DNA from: Ralstonia sp. A12
GTDB lineage: Bacteria > Pseudomonadota > Gammaproteobacteria > Burkholderiales > Burkholderiaceae
Length of the DNA stretch: 64,000 bases
Direction: 5' to 3'
NCBI RefSeq assembly: GCF_000801955.1
Contig: NZ_JSZO01000004.1
Coordinates: forward strand, 235,061 to 299,060
Below, in pieces: positions 51,352 through 60,761 of this stretch. The notes beneath the pieces were generated by a model. That model searched no databases. It saw only the letters and a list, made by a program, of their open reading frames with translations, and had not been told where the DNA came from. How positions within the stretch are numbered: position 1 is the first letter of the stretch; each line of letters opens with the position of its first letter. Both the position numbers and the translations under genes were made by a program.

Positions 51352-52641
51352 ATGACCTTCCACGATTACCTTGACGTTTTCCGCAATCGCCGCATCGGCG
51401 CGATGTTGATGCTGGGCTTTGCTTCCGGCCTGCCGCTGGCGCTTACCTCGGGCACGCTGCAGGCGTGGATGACGGTGGAGGGGCTGGATATCCGCACCAT
51501 CGGGCTGTTCTCGCTGGTGGGGCAGGCGTACATCTTCAAGTTCCTGTGGGCGCCGCTGATGGACCGCTTCACGCCGCCGGTGGGTGGGCGGCGCCGCGGC
51601 TGGCTGGTGCTTACGCAGGCGGGGCTGGTGGCGTCGATTGCCGCCATGGCCTTCACGCCGCCGCACGCCGCGCTGTGGGCGCTGGCCGGGCTGGCGGTGC
51701 TGGTGGCGTTTCTGTCGGCGTCGCAGGACATCGTCTTCGATGCCTACAGCACCGATGTGCTGCATACGAGCGAGCGCGGCGTGGGCGCGGCCGTGAAGGT
51801 GCTCGGCTACCGGCTGGCGATGCTGGTGTCGGGCGGCTTGGCGCTGTACCTGGCTGATCGCGTGATGGGCTGGAGCAACATGTACCTGCTGATGGCCGGG
51901 TTGATGGCGCTGGGCATCTTCACGACGCTATGGTCGCCCGAGCCGGAGGTGCAGGCGCGACCGCCGCGCAGCCTGCAGGAAGCGGTGGTTGGCCCGCTGA
52001 AGGATTTCTTCTCGCGCCGCGGCGCCTGGGCGCTGCTCGCGCTGATCGTGCTCTACAAGCTGGGCGATGCGTTTGCGGGCAGCCTGTCGACCACGTTCCT
52101 GATCCGCGGCGTCGGCTTTTCGGCCGGTGAGGTGGGCATCGTCAACAAGACGCTGGGGCTGGCGGCCACCATCGTCGGCGCGCTGTATGGCGGCACGCTG
52201 ATGGTGCGACTGGGGCTGGTGCGTGCGCTGCTGCTCTTCGGTGTGCTGCAGGCGGTGTCGAACCTGGGCTACTGGGTGCTGGCCGTCACGCCGCAGCATC
52301 TGTGGACGATGGCGGTGGCCATCGGCATCGAGAACATCTGCGGCGGCATGGGCACGGCAGCCTTCGTGGCACTGCTGATGGCGCTGTGCAACCGGTCGTT
52401 CTCGGCGACGCAGTATGCGTTGCTGTCTGCGCTGGCCTCGATCGGCCGCGTGTACGTCGGGCCCACCTCAGGCTACCTCGTGGAAGCCTACGGTTGGCCC
52501 GCGTTCTATCTGATGACCGTGGCGTTTGCCTTCCCCGGCCTGGTGGTGCTGTGGTGGATGCGCGGCACGATCGGCCGGTATGAGTCCGAGCAGAATGAGC
52601 GGGCGCTGGAAGCCAAGGCGGCGAAGGCCGCGTCAGCCTGA
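51352..52641 (+). CDS. ampG: AmpG-like MFS permease
   Basis: A 429-residue permease with about twelve hydrophobic helices. The N-terminal half shows LGFASGLPLALTSGTLQAWM and FKFLWAPLMDRFTPP, and SASQDIVFDAYSTDVL, motifs of AmpG muropeptide importers. AmpG brings cell-wall fragments into the cytoplasm for recycling and links to beta-lactamase induction. Start ATG 51352 is chosen by family length; a GTG/TTG upstream would reach into the inverted repeat. Confidence 0.85.
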   Translation: MTFHDYLDVFRNRRIGAMLMLGFASGLPLALTSGTLQAWMTVEGLDIRTIGLFSLVGQAYIFKFLWAPLMDRFTPPVGGRRRGWLVLTQAGLVASIAAMAFTPPHAALWALAGLAVLVAFLSASQDIVFDAYSTDVLHTSERGVGAAVKVLGYRLAMLVSGGLALYLADRVMGWSNMYLLMAGLMALGIFTTLWSPEPEVQARPPRSLQEAVVGPLKDFFSRRGAWALLALIVLYKLGDAFAGSLSTTFLIRGVGFSAGEVGIVNKTLGLAATIVGALYGGTLMVRLGLVRALLLFGVLQAVSNLGYWVLAVTPQHLWTMAVAIGIENICGGMGTAAFVALLMALCNRSFSATQYALLSALASIGRVYVGPTSGYLVEAYGWPAFYLMTVAFAFPGLVVLWWMRGTIGRYESEQNERALEAKAAKAASA

Positions 52642-52645
52642 TTGA

Positions 52646-53839
52646 CTAGCCCAAGCGGTTCGATCGGTCGGCATCCGCAAAGCCGGCCAGCGGCAGCGCC
52701 CCATCAATGCCCTTGCCCAGCGCAATGGCCTTGAACAGCTCGCCCATCTCCGCCTCCGACAGCAGCTTCTGCACGGCGTTGGCCGCCGGCAGGAACTGCA
52801 TCGGGTCGGACGGATCGAGCGTCATCAGCAGCTCGCCCACGCCCGCACCCAACAGGAAGCGCGCCTGGCTCGCATAGCCGAGCAACTCCAGCCCCGCCTC
52901 CTGGCCCGCCTGGGCAATCCCCGAAAAATCGACGTGCGCGGTGATGTCCTGCAGGCCCGGCAGCCAGAACGGGTCGTCGTGCGCATGCTGGCGGTAGTGG
53001 CACATCAACGTGCCATTGGCGCGGTGTGCGTGGTAGTACTCGGCGGCGGGAAAACCGTAGTCGATCAGCAGCAGCAGGCCGCGCGCGAGCGCCGCGCCGG
53101 TGCTTCGGATGAAGCCCTCGGCGGCTTCGTGCGATTCGGTGATGAAGTCGTCCGTGCCCGGCAGGGCGGCGAGTTTAGCCGGCACCGCAGACGGATCGAC
53201 CAGCCGGTCTTCCCACTGCAGGCCATCTTCGGCATCGAGCCGAACACCGCGCTGGTGCCACACGCCGCTGCGCCGTGCCCACAGCGATACAGGCATCGCA
53301 TCGAGCACTTCGTTGCCGACCATCACGCCGATGAACGGCGCGGGCAGCGTGTCGTGCCATTGCGCGAGGGCGGCCAGCTCCGGGCCGAGCGCGGTCAGGC
53401 GTTCCTGCTGGCGCTGGCGCAGCTCGCCAGACAGCTCGACGATGCCGTAGCTGTCGGGCCGCATGCCCAGCGTATCGAGTTCGACGAGGATGTCGGCGGC
53501 CAGCTTGCCGGTGCCGGCGCCAAATTCCAGCACATGGCGCTGGCCTTCGGGTAGCGTCTCCAGCACCTGCGCGATCTGGTGCGCCACGGTGCGGCCGAAA
53601 AACGGCGTCAACTCGGGCGCGGTGATGAAGTCGCCGCCGTCTTCCACGCGGCGGCCGAACTTGGCCGCGCCGCCGCTGTAGTAGCCCAGGCCCGGCGCGT
53701 AGAGCGCCAGTTCCATGTAGCGGTCGAAGGGGAGCCAGCCGCCGGCGGCCGCAATGGCGGCGGCGATCAGGGCGAACAGGTGCGCGGATTGCGCCTGCGC
53801 CGCCTCGTTGGGAAGCGGTAAACTCACGGTTTTGCTCAT
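52646..53839 (-). CDS. MidA-like class I SAM-dependent methyltransferase
   Basis: A 397-residue protein of the COG1565/NDUFAF7 group. Motifs: YMELALYAPGLGYYSGGAAK, GDFITAPELTPFFGRTVA, and the SAM site HVLEFGAGTGKLAADIL. VMVGNEVLDAMPV and LLIDYGFPAAEYY follow, both family-typical. Eukaryotic relatives methylate an arginine of a complex I subunit; a similar role here is inferred. It starts 16 bases from the divergent reductase gene. Confidence 0.88.
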   Translation of the reverse strand: MSKTVSLPLPNEAAQAQSAHLFALIAAAIAAAGGWLPFDRYMELALYAPGLGYYSGGAAKFGRRVEDGGDFITAPELTPFFGRTVAHQIAQVLETLPEGQRHVLEFGAGTGKLAADILVELDTLGMRPDSYGIVELSGELRQRQQERLTALGPELAALAQWHDTLPAPFIGVMVGNEVLDAMPVSLWARRSGVWHQRGVRLDAEDGLQWEDRLVDPSAVPAKLAALPGTDDFITESHEAAEGFIRSTGAALARGLLLLIDYGFPAAEYYHAHRANGTLMCHYRQHAHDDPFWLPGLQDITAHVDFSGIAQAGQEAGLELLGYASQARFLLGAGVGELLMTLDPSDPMQFLPAANAVQKLLSEAEMGELFKAIALGKGIDGALPLAGFADADRSNRLG

Positions 53840-53855
53840 CGCCGGATTGTAAACA

Positions 53856-54662
53856 ATGGCGCAGACGCCGACTGAACTGAACGCACAACCGCCCGTACAG
53901 ACGCGGGTGGCCCTCGTCACGGGCGCTGGCCGCCGCGTGGGCCGCGTGATCGCCCTGACCTTGGCCCGCCACGGCTGGGATGTGGCCGTGCATTGCCACC
54001 GCTCGCGCACCGAGGCCGACGCTGTGGCCGCCGAGATCACCGCCATGGGCCGCCGTGCCGCCGTGCTGCAGGCCGACCTGTCGGACGAAGCCGCCGCCGG
54101 CCGCTTGATCGGCGACTGCATCGCTGCACTGGGTACGCCCACCTGCCTGGTCAACAACGCGTCGCTGTTCCAGTACGACGTGGCGACCAGCTTCAGCTAT
54201 GCATCGCTCGATACGCACATGCGTACCAACGTGGCGGCGCCGCTGCTGCTCGCGCGCGAGCTGCACCGTGCGCTGACCGCCGGTGATGCTGAACATCGCG
54301 GCGTTGTCATCAACCTGCTGGACCAGAAGCTCGACAATCTGAACCCGGATTTCCTGTCGTACACGCTGTCGAAGGCGGCGCTGTCCACCGCGACGATGCA
54401 ACTGGCACAAGCACTCGCACCCGCGCTGCGCGTGGTGGGTGTGGCCCCAGGCATCACGATGGTGTCGGGCGACCAGTCGCAAGGCGGGTTTGCGCGCGCG
54501 CACCAGATGACGCCGCTGGGCCAGTCGTCCACGCCGGAAGACATTGCCGAAGCGGTGTGCTACCTCGCCACCGCACGCGCCGTCACTGGCACCACGCTGT
54601 TCGTCGACGGAGGCCAGCATCTGATGCCGCTGGCCCGCGACGTGATGTTCTTGACCGAATAA
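53856..54662 (+). CDS. FolM/pteridine-reductase-like SDR
   Basis: A 268-residue short-chain dehydrogenase. The cofactor loop is VTGAGRRVGRVIA (GxxxRxG form typical of pteridine reductases), NNASLF follows strand 4, and the catalytic Tyr-Lys is in YTLSKAAL. It precedes the dihydroneopterin aldolase gene, supporting a dihydropterin or dihydrofolate reductase role rather than a general SDR. Ends 19 bases before folB. Confidence 0.75.
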   Translation: MAQTPTELNAQPPVQTRVALVTGAGRRVGRVIALTLARHGWDVAVHCHRSRTEADAVAAEITAMGRRAAVLQADLSDEAAAGRLIGDCIAALGTPTCLVNNASLFQYDVATSFSYASLDTHMRTNVAAPLLLARELHRALTAGDAEHRGVVINLLDQKLDNLNPDFLSYTLSKAALSTATMQLAQALAPALRVVGVAPGITMVSGDQSQGGFARAHQMTPLGQSSTPEDIAEAVCYLATARAVTGTTLFVDGGQHLMPLARDVMFLTE

Positions 54663-54681
54663 TTTTTACCGGACGCTCCCC

Positions 54682-55074
54682 ATGCTCTCCCTGCTATCCC
54701 ACCCGCGCCTGTCGAACTGCCGCCGCATGTTTTTGCGCAACTACGAGGTGCAGATCAACATCGGCGTGCACGACTTCGAGAAGAAGGGCGAGCAGCGCGT
54801 CCTCATCAACATCGAGCTATACGTGCCGCTGGAATACTCGTCGCCCACGCAGGACAAGCTGCATGAAGTGGTCGACTACGATTTCATGCGTGATACCGTC
54901 GCGCGCCGCATGGCGCAAGGCCACGTTCACCTGCAGGAAACGCTGTGCGATGACGTGCTGACGGCCATGCTCAAGCACCCGCACGTGCGTGCCGCGCGGG
55001 TGTCGACGGAGAAGCCGGACGTCTATCCGGATTGCGAATCGGTGGGTGTCGAGGTCTTCCGCATCAAGGACTAA
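54682..55074 (+). CDS. folB: Dihydroneopterin aldolase
   Basis: A 130-residue FolB-type enzyme of folate synthesis. Motifs: NIGVHDFEKKGEQRVLINIE near the N-terminus with the substrate-binding segment, VVDYDFMRD at about 74-82, and HVHLQETLCDDV with catalytic Glu. The C-terminus RVSTEKPDVYPD is typical. It may follow FolM in an operon. Its stop overlaps the convergent arginase stop by 4 nt. Confidence 0.85.
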   Translation: MLSLLSHPRLSNCRRMFLRNYEVQINIGVHDFEKKGEQRVLINIELYVPLEYSSPTQDKLHEVVDYDFMRDTVARRMAQGHVHLQETLCDDVLTAMLKHPHVRAARVSTEKPDVYPDCESVGVEVFRIKD

Positions 55075-56000
55075 GCTGCACTCGCATATTCACGGCGCTG
55101 GGCGTGCAACGCGCCCGCGACGCTGCCCAGCAGGTCGAGCGCCAAGTGCGCCGTGATCCCGCCCTTGTCGTGGCGCGGGTTGTATTCCACCAGTTCGAAT
55201 GCCGCAAAGCGTGCATCGCGTGCGCAGGCGGCCAACGCTTGCGTCATGCCCAGGGCGGTGAGCCCATCCGTTTCGGGTGAGCCGACACCTGGGGCGACTG
55301 CGGGGTCGAAGGCATCCAGATCCAGCGTCACGCCAAAGGCCGCCGTGCCCGAGGTGACCAAGCGGATGGCGTCGGCCATCACGGCGCGCAGGCCGTTGCG
55401 TGCCACCTCTGCGGCGTCGATCACGCGCACGCCCAGCAGGTCGAGCAGCGCGCGTTCGGCGGGCTCATAACTACGCGCGCCAATCACCACGACATGCTGC
55501 GGCAGCAGCTTGGGCGCAGCGTCACGTACCTGCGTAAGGGCCGGTGCACCGTGGCCGAGCAGCGTTGCCAGCGGCATGCCGTGGATGGCGCCCGAGTCGC
55601 TGGTCTGCGGCGTGTGGCTGTCGAGGTGGGCGTCGATCCAGATCAGGCCCAGCGGACCCTTCGGCCGCAAGGCATTCGCCACACCCGACCACGTACCGAT
55701 CGCGCACGAGTGATCCCCGCCGATGATGACGGGCACGTGGCCCTCGTGCACGCTGTGGGCCGTCGCGTCAGCCAGTGCGCGCGAGAAGCCCGCCACGCCC
55801 GGCAGCGCTGCCAGCCGCGCAGACCGGCTGTGTCCGGCCGACATCGCCAACTCGATGTCATGCACCAAGCCGCCGTGTGTTTCGGGTGTCTGTAGACGCG
55901 CCAGCGCGCCCGCCTGCAGCAGCGCACGCGGGCCGTCCTTGCAGCCGTCGTCTTGCGCGCCGCAGCCGATGGCCGCGCCGATCAGGTCAATGATGGTCAT
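55071..56000 (-). CDS. rocF: Arginase
   Basis: A 309-residue ureohydrolase splitting arginine to ornithine and urea. Manganese ligands are in VIIGGDHSCAIGTWSG, LIWIDAHLDSHTP and GVTLDLDAFDPAVAPG. The order with the ornithine aminotransferase gene 30 bases upstream on the same strand gives a short arginine-to-glutamate route. Confidence 0.93.
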   Translation of the reverse strand: MTIIDLIGAAIGCGAQDDGCKDGPRALLQAGALARLQTPETHGGLVHDIELAMSAGHSRSARLAALPGVAGFSRALADATAHSVHEGHVPVIIGGDHSCAIGTWSGVANALRPKGPLGLIWIDAHLDSHTPQTSDSGAIHGMPLATLLGHGAPALTQVRDAAPKLLPQHVVVIGARSYEPAERALLDLLGVRVIDAAEVARNGLRAVMADAIRLVTSGTAAFGVTLDLDAFDPAVAPGVGSPETDGLTALGMTQALAACARDARFAAFELVEYNPRHDKGGITAHLALDLLGSVAGALHAQRREYASAA

Positions 56001-56030
56001 GTGTGCTCCCCTTGGTTCATTCGATGTCGT

Positions 56031-57257
56031 TCATGCCACTTTGCGGCGCGGCCAGTCGGCCAGCGTGCGGCGGATGACGTCGCGCGCCAGCTCCAGCTCG
56101 GCCTGGCCAATCACCAGTGGCGGCGTGAGGCGGATCACGTTGCCGTAGGTGTCCTTGGACAGCACGCCGTGTTCCGCCAGCGCCGCGACAAAGTCGTGCG
56201 CTTCGATGTCCGCATCGAGCTGCAGACCGATCATCAGACCGCGCCCGCGTACTTGCCGAACGCCGTGCCCGATGAGTGTTTTCAGTTCGGCGATGAAGGC
56301 CTCGCCCAGACGCGCCGCGCGCTGCGGTAGTTGCTCTTCGATCAGCAAGGCGAGTGCCGCGCGGCCGATGTGCGCCGCCAGCGGGTTGCCGCCGAAGGTC
56401 GAGCCGTGGTCACCCGGTTGAAACACGCCGATGACCGACTCGCGCCCGGCAATGGCGGACACCGGCACCATGCCGCCGCCCAGTGCCTTGCCCAGCACTA
56501 CCAGGTCGGCATCCACACCTTCGTGCCAACTCGCCAGCACGTCGCCAGTGCGGCCGAGGCCCGTTTGCACCTCATCGCAGACCAGCAGTACGTTGTGCTG
56601 CGTTGCCAGTTCGCGTGCCAGCTTCAGGTAGCCCGGCGGTGGCACCACGATGCCGCCTTCACCCTGCACGGGTTCCATCAGGATCGCGCCCGTGTTGGGC
56701 CCGATGGCCGCGCGCAATGCATCGGCATCACCAAACGGAATGCGCCGGAAGCCCGACGCGAATGGCCCGAACCCGTAGCGGTATTGATCGTGCGAAGAGA
56801 ACCCGACGATCGTGGTCGTACGGCCGTGGAAGTTGTTCTCGAAGACGATGATCTCGGCCACCTCGGGTGGCAGACCCTTCACGTCGCGCGCCCATTTGCG
56901 GGCAGCCTTGATGGCGGTCTCCACGGCTTCGGCGCCGGTGTTCATGGGCAGCGCGCGGTCCATGCGCGTGATGCGGCACACGTCGGCCAGGAAGGGGCCG
57001 AGTTCGGTGTTGTGGAAGGCGCGCGAGGTGAGCGTCAGGCGACCAGCCTGTTCGACCAGCGCAGCCACGAGCTTGGGATGCGAATGCCCGAAGCTGACGG
57101 CCGAGTAAGCCGACATCATGTCGAGGTAGCGGCGGCCGCTGGTGTCGATCAGCCACACGCCTTCACCGCGTTCCAGCATGACCGGCAACGGCGCGTAGTT
57201 GCGCGCGCCATAGCGTTCTTCCAGGGCATAGCTCGGATGTTGCAGTGCGGTCGTCAT
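56031..57257 (-). CDS. rocD: Ornithine aminotransferase
   Basis: A 408-residue class III aminotransferase. The PLP lysine is in DLVVLGKALGGGMVPVSAIA, and GTGAEAVETAIKAARKWARD-type segments (here NTGAEAVETAIKAA) bind the cofactor. VFENNFHGRTTTIVGFS is family-typical. It converts ornithine to glutamate semialdehyde in the arginase pathway. It is the first gene of the operon and divergent from the LysR regulator. Confidence 0.93.
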   Translation of the reverse strand: MTTALQHPSYALEERYGARNYAPLPVMLERGEGVWLIDTSGRRYLDMMSAYSAVSFGHSHPKLVAALVEQAGRLTLTSRAFHNTELGPFLADVCRITRMDRALPMNTGAEAVETAIKAARKWARDVKGLPPEVAEIIVFENNFHGRTTTIVGFSSHDQYRYGFGPFASGFRRIPFGDADALRAAIGPNTGAILMEPVQGEGGIVVPPPGYLKLARELATQHNVLLVCDEVQTGLGRTGDVLASWHEGVDADLVVLGKALGGGMVPVSAIAGRESVIGVFQPGDHGSTFGGNPLAAHIGRAALALLIEEQLPQRAARLGEAFIAELKTLIGHGVRQVRGRGLMIGLQLDADIEAHDFVAALAEHGVLSKDTYGNVIRLTPPLVIGQAELELARDVIRRTLADWPRRKVA

Positions 57258-57332
57258 GATGGCCTCCCGTCGCGTTGGTCGTTCACTTGCGGCGAATTCT
57301 GCGATCTGACAAACTCAAAATCAAATCGAATG

Positions 57333-57355
57333 TTTTTGGTTTTTCGATCCAAAAA
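57333..57355. promoter_or_regulatory. Candidate LysR site between rocD and its regulator
   Basis: TTTTTGG-N9-CCAAAAA in an AT-rich stretch of the divergent region, 33 bases before the LysR start, as expected for an autoregulated LysR system. Confidence 0.5.
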
Positions 57356-57387
57356 TTTGATGAATTGAGGCGTCACCTTTTTCTGCC

Positions 57388-58326
57388 ATGTCCCACTCGC
57401 CACTGCGCTACCTGCATAGCTTTCTGACCGTGGCCAACGAGGGCAGCTTCGTGCGCGCGGCCGACCGCCTGGCCGTGTCGCAGCCGGCGCTGTCGTACCA
57501 GATGCGGCAGCTGGAGCAATGGCTGGGTGTGCCCCTGTTCGAGCGCTCCGGGCGCAAGCTCGTGCTGACGCGCGCCGGCGCTTCGGTGCGGGCGTGGTGT
57601 CGCGATGCCTTTGCCGGGCTGGATGAATTGCGCGCTGCGCTGCACAGCGGCGAGATGGAGCGCGTGTCGCTCAAGCTGGCCAGCGGTTCCAGCTTCGGGC
57701 GCTATGTGCTGATGCCGGCACTGCTGACGCCGTCTCCCGAATCCGACGCGCCGCTGCTCGACGATGTGCGCCTGGAGCTGGCGTTCGGCAGCGATGACGA
57801 AGTCTTCGGCCATGTGGAATCCGGCCGTGCGGACCTCGGCTTCGTTTACACGCCGCGCACGTCACGCCTGTTCGAGCACCATGCCGTGTACACGGAGGAG
57901 TTCGTGCTCGCATGTAGCGCGCGCGCACTGCGCGGACGCGAGGCCCCGCGCACGCTGGCCGATTGCGCTGCGTTGCCCTTCGTTACCTATGACGAATCCG
58001 ATGCCGTGTACGGCCTATGGTTCAAGGCGCTGTTCCGGCGCCTGCCGGAGACGACGGTGAGTGCGCATCACGTGTCGGACCTGGAGGAGGTCAGCACGCT
58101 GGTGGAGGCGGGTGTCGGCTGGTCGGTGCTGCCCTTGCACGCCATTCAGGATGCGGTGGAACGTCGCCGTTTGCAGGTGGTGCGCCCGATCACAGCGCGG
58201 CGCTGCCTGAATACCGTGTTCGCGGTGCGCCGCACGTCGAGCTTCCCAAGTGAGGCGCAGGATCGCCTGCTCGTACGCCTCGCGCAGTTGGACGCCGAAA
58301 TGGCAACAGCGGCGGCCAACGCCTAG
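57388..58326 (+). CDS. LysR-family regulator of the arginine operon
   Basis: A 312-residue LysR protein. The HTH is FLTVANEGSFVRAADRLAVSQPALSYQM, followed by the LysR substrate domain with ELAFGSDDEVFGHVESGRAD and FVTYDESDAVYGL. The divergent arrangement with rocD-rocF and the inverted repeat between them indicate it regulates that operon, probably with arginine or ornithine as inducer (inference). Confidence 0.85.
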   Translation: MSHSPLRYLHSFLTVANEGSFVRAADRLAVSQPALSYQMRQLEQWLGVPLFERSGRKLVLTRAGASVRAWCRDAFAGLDELRAALHSGEMERVSLKLASGSSFGRYVLMPALLTPSPESDAPLLDDVRLELAFGSDDEVFGHVESGRADLGFVYTPRTSRLFEHHAVYTEEFVLACSARALRGREAPRTLADCAALPFVTYDESDAVYGLWFKALFRRLPETTVSAHHVSDLEEVSTLVEAGVGWSVLPLHAIQDAVERRRLQVVRPITARRCLNTVFAVRRTSSFPSEAQDRLLVRLAQLDAEMATAAANA

Positions 58327-58338
58327 CGCGCAATCCCG

Positions 58339-59847
58339 CTAGTCCACGTCAAAGCGGATGCCCTGTGCCAGCGGCAGTGCAGTGCCGTAGTTGACCGTGT
58401 TCGTGGCGCGCCGCATGTAGGCCTTCCAGGCGTCGGACCCCGCCTCACGGCCGCCGCCCGTGTCCTTTTCGCCGCCGAATGCGCCGCCGATCTCCGCGCC
58501 GCTCGGGCCGATGTTGACGTTGGCGATACCGCAGTCGCTGCCGGTAGCCGAGACGAAGCGCTCGGCCTCGCGCATGTCCAGCGTGAACACGCTCGACGAC
58601 AGCCCGTGCGGCACCGCGTTGTTCAGCGCGATGGCTTCATCAAGCGTATCGAACGGTACGACGTAGAGGATGGGCGCGAAGGTCTCCTCGCAGACCACGC
58701 CGCGTTGTGCGGGCATCTCCACGAGAGCAGGGCGGACGTAGTAGGCGTCTTTGCCGAGCGCGTGATCGACGCGTTCTCCGCCGTGCACGGTGCCGCCTTC
58801 TGCGCGGGCGCGGGCAAGCGCGGCCTGCATGCGCTCATAGGCATGGGCATCGATGAGCGGGCCGACCAGCGTGTCCGCCTCGCGCGGGTCGCCCACGGGC
58901 ACGCGTTCGTAGAGCGTTACCAGGCGCGGCACCAGCGCGTCGTAGACCGAGCGATGCACAAACAGCCGCCGCAGTGATGTGCAGCGTTGTCCTGCCGTAC
59001 CCATCGCAGCGAAGGCGATGGCGCGCTCAGCCAGCGGCAGATCCGCATTCGGGCAGACGATGGCGGCGTTATTGCCGCCCAGTTCTAGGATCGTGCGGGC
59101 AAAACGTGGAGCAGCGGCCTGCGCCACCGAGCGCCCCATCCCCGTGCTGCCGGTGGCGGAGATGAGCGGGATGCCGCTGTGATGGGCCAATGCCTCGCCC
59201 AGGCCGCGTTCGCCAATGGCAACTTGCGCCAAGTGCGGCGGCGCATCGCCAAAGCGCTGGCACGCCCGCAGGAACAGGCGTTCGACGGCCAGCGCGGTCA
59301 GCGGCGTTTTTTCCGATGGCTTCCAGATGACCGGGTCGCCGCACACCAGCGCGAGCGCCGCGTTCCACGACCACACCGCCACCGGAAAGTTGAACGCGGT
59401 GATGACGAGGCATGGCCCCAGCGGGTGCCACGTTTCCATCATGCGATGTGCCAGCCGTTCGCTGGCAATCGTCAGCCCATACAGTTGCCGCGACAGCCCG
59501 ACGGCGAAGTCGCAGATGTCGATCATCTCCTGCACTTCGCCCAGGCCCTCTTGCGTGATCTTGCCGGCCTCCAGCGTGACGAGGGCGCCCAGGTCTTCCT
59601 TGTGTGCGCGCAGTTCCTCGCCCAGCAGGCGGACAAGTTCACCACGGCGCGGGGCGGGCACGGTGCGCCAGGCCTGGAACGCGGATTGCGCCTGTCTGAC
59701 GATGCGGTCTGCATCGTCGGCGGTTTCGATGGGCAGGCGTGCGAGCGTCGCCCCGTCGATGGGCGAGCGCGCCGCGAGCGGGCCATCACCGCCGATCAGG
59801 GTGTCGAGATGCAGGCGCTGCAGCAGGGCGTCAGCAGAGGTGGGCAT
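58339..59847 (-). CDS. ALDH7-type aldehyde dehydrogenase
   Basis: A 502-residue aldehyde dehydrogenase from ATG 59847. It has the ALDH7 segments MIDICDFAVGLSRQLYGLTI and MMETWHPLGPCLVITAFNFP, then CGDPVIWKPSEKTPLTA, ELGGNNAAIVCPNAD and the catalytic cysteine in GTAGQRCTSLRRLFVH. ALDH7 enzymes oxidise alpha-aminoadipate semialdehyde in lysine degradation. Divergent from the TetR gene. Confidence 0.9.
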   Translation of the reverse strand: MPTSADALLQRLHLDTLIGGDGPLAARSPIDGATLARLPIETADDADRIVRQAQSAFQAWRTVPAPRRGELVRLLGEELRAHKEDLGALVTLEAGKITQEGLGEVQEMIDICDFAVGLSRQLYGLTIASERLAHRMMETWHPLGPCLVITAFNFPVAVWSWNAALALVCGDPVIWKPSEKTPLTALAVERLFLRACQRFGDAPPHLAQVAIGERGLGEALAHHSGIPLISATGSTGMGRSVAQAAAPRFARTILELGGNNAAIVCPNADLPLAERAIAFAAMGTAGQRCTSLRRLFVHRSVYDALVPRLVTLYERVPVGDPREADTLVGPLIDAHAYERMQAALARARAEGGTVHGGERVDHALGKDAYYVRPALVEMPAQRGVVCEETFAPILYVVPFDTLDEAIALNNAVPHGLSSSVFTLDMREAERFVSATGSDCGIANVNIGPSGAEIGGAFGGEKDTGGGREAGSDAWKAYMRRATNTVNYGTALPLAQGIRFDVD

Positions 59848-59931
59848 GGTGGTCTGGGCAAGCAAGGCGTCACGTCCAGCATGCGCTGGGAGGGGCCGAT
59901 TCGCAAGGCGCGTATCCGTACCTTGAAATTA

Positions 59932-59949
59932 ATTAATTCGACAATTAAT
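59932..59949. promoter_or_regulatory. TetR operator
   Basis: ATTAATT-CGAC-AATTAAT, perfect seven-base arms, ending 10 bases before the TetR start. Confidence 0.7.
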
Positions 59950-59958
59950 ATTCGCGGC

Positions 59959-60714
59959 ATGGCAACCCGCAAACCTTCCCCACGCGGCCCAGGCCGTCCA
60001 CGTCGCCAGGATGGTGCGGTGCAGGACGACCTGCGCGACCGCCTGCTCGACATGGCCGTCACGCTGTTTGCGCGTGATGGTGTTGGCCCGACCACGCTTG
60101 CCGCCATCGCCCGTGAAGTCGGCGTGACGGCGCCGATGGTGCATTACCACTTCAAGACGCGCGACCAATTGCTCGACGCGGTGGTGGAGGAGCGCCTGCG
60201 CCCGCTGATCGACCAGGTGATGGGGCCGGCATTGCTGGCGATTGGTGACGGTGCCGGTGCCGGCGACGATGGCGGCGCAGTTGATCTGGCGCATGCCGTG
60301 GCAGGGGTGGCGCAGCGTATGGTGGCGGTGGCTTCGGCCACGCCGTGGTTTCCGCCGCTGTGGATTCGCGAGATTGCCAGCGAGGGCGGCCAGCTGCGCG
60401 AGCGCGTGTTCGCGCGCATTGCACTGGAGCGCGCCACGCTGCTGGTCGAGCGCATCGCCCGCGCGCAGGCCGCCGGCGCGGTGAACCCGGCGCTGCAGCC
60501 GCCGCTGGTGATGGTGTCGGTGATCGGCCTAGCGATGCTGCCGCTGGCCACGCGCGCGCTGTGGGGCCGGCTGCCCTACGCAGACCAGGTGGACGACGCG
60601 GCCATTGGCCGGCATGTCGCAGCGTTGTTGCTGCAAGGCGTTGGCTTGGGTGCCACGCCTGACGGCAAGCGCGGCGATGGCGACAAGAAGACCAAACGCA
60701 AAGCGCGCAAGTAG
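59959..60714 (+). CDS. TetR-family repressor (CecR-like)
   Basis: A 251-residue TetR regulator. The HTH is AVTLFARDGVGPTTLAAIAR followed by EVGVTAPMVHYHFKTRDQLL. The C-terminus is lysine-rich (KKTKRKARK). It heads the HlyD-ABC operon, an arrangement like E. coli cecR-ybhGFSR. The palindrome 10 bases upstream predicts autorepression. Confidence 0.88.
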   Translation: MATRKPSPRGPGRPRRQDGAVQDDLRDRLLDMAVTLFARDGVGPTTLAAIAREVGVTAPMVHYHFKTRDQLLDAVVEERLRPLIDQVMGPALLAIGDGAGAGDDGGAVDLAHAVAGVAQRMVAVASATPWFPPLWIREIASEGGQLRERVFARIALERATLLVERIARAQAAGAVNPALQPPLVMVSVIGLAMLPLATRALWGRLPYADQVDDAAIGRHVAALLLQGVGLGATPDGKRGDGDKKTKRKARK

Positions 60715-60761
60715 GTGTTGCGGCGCATTCATCGCATCAATCAAATCCGGCGGAGGACGGC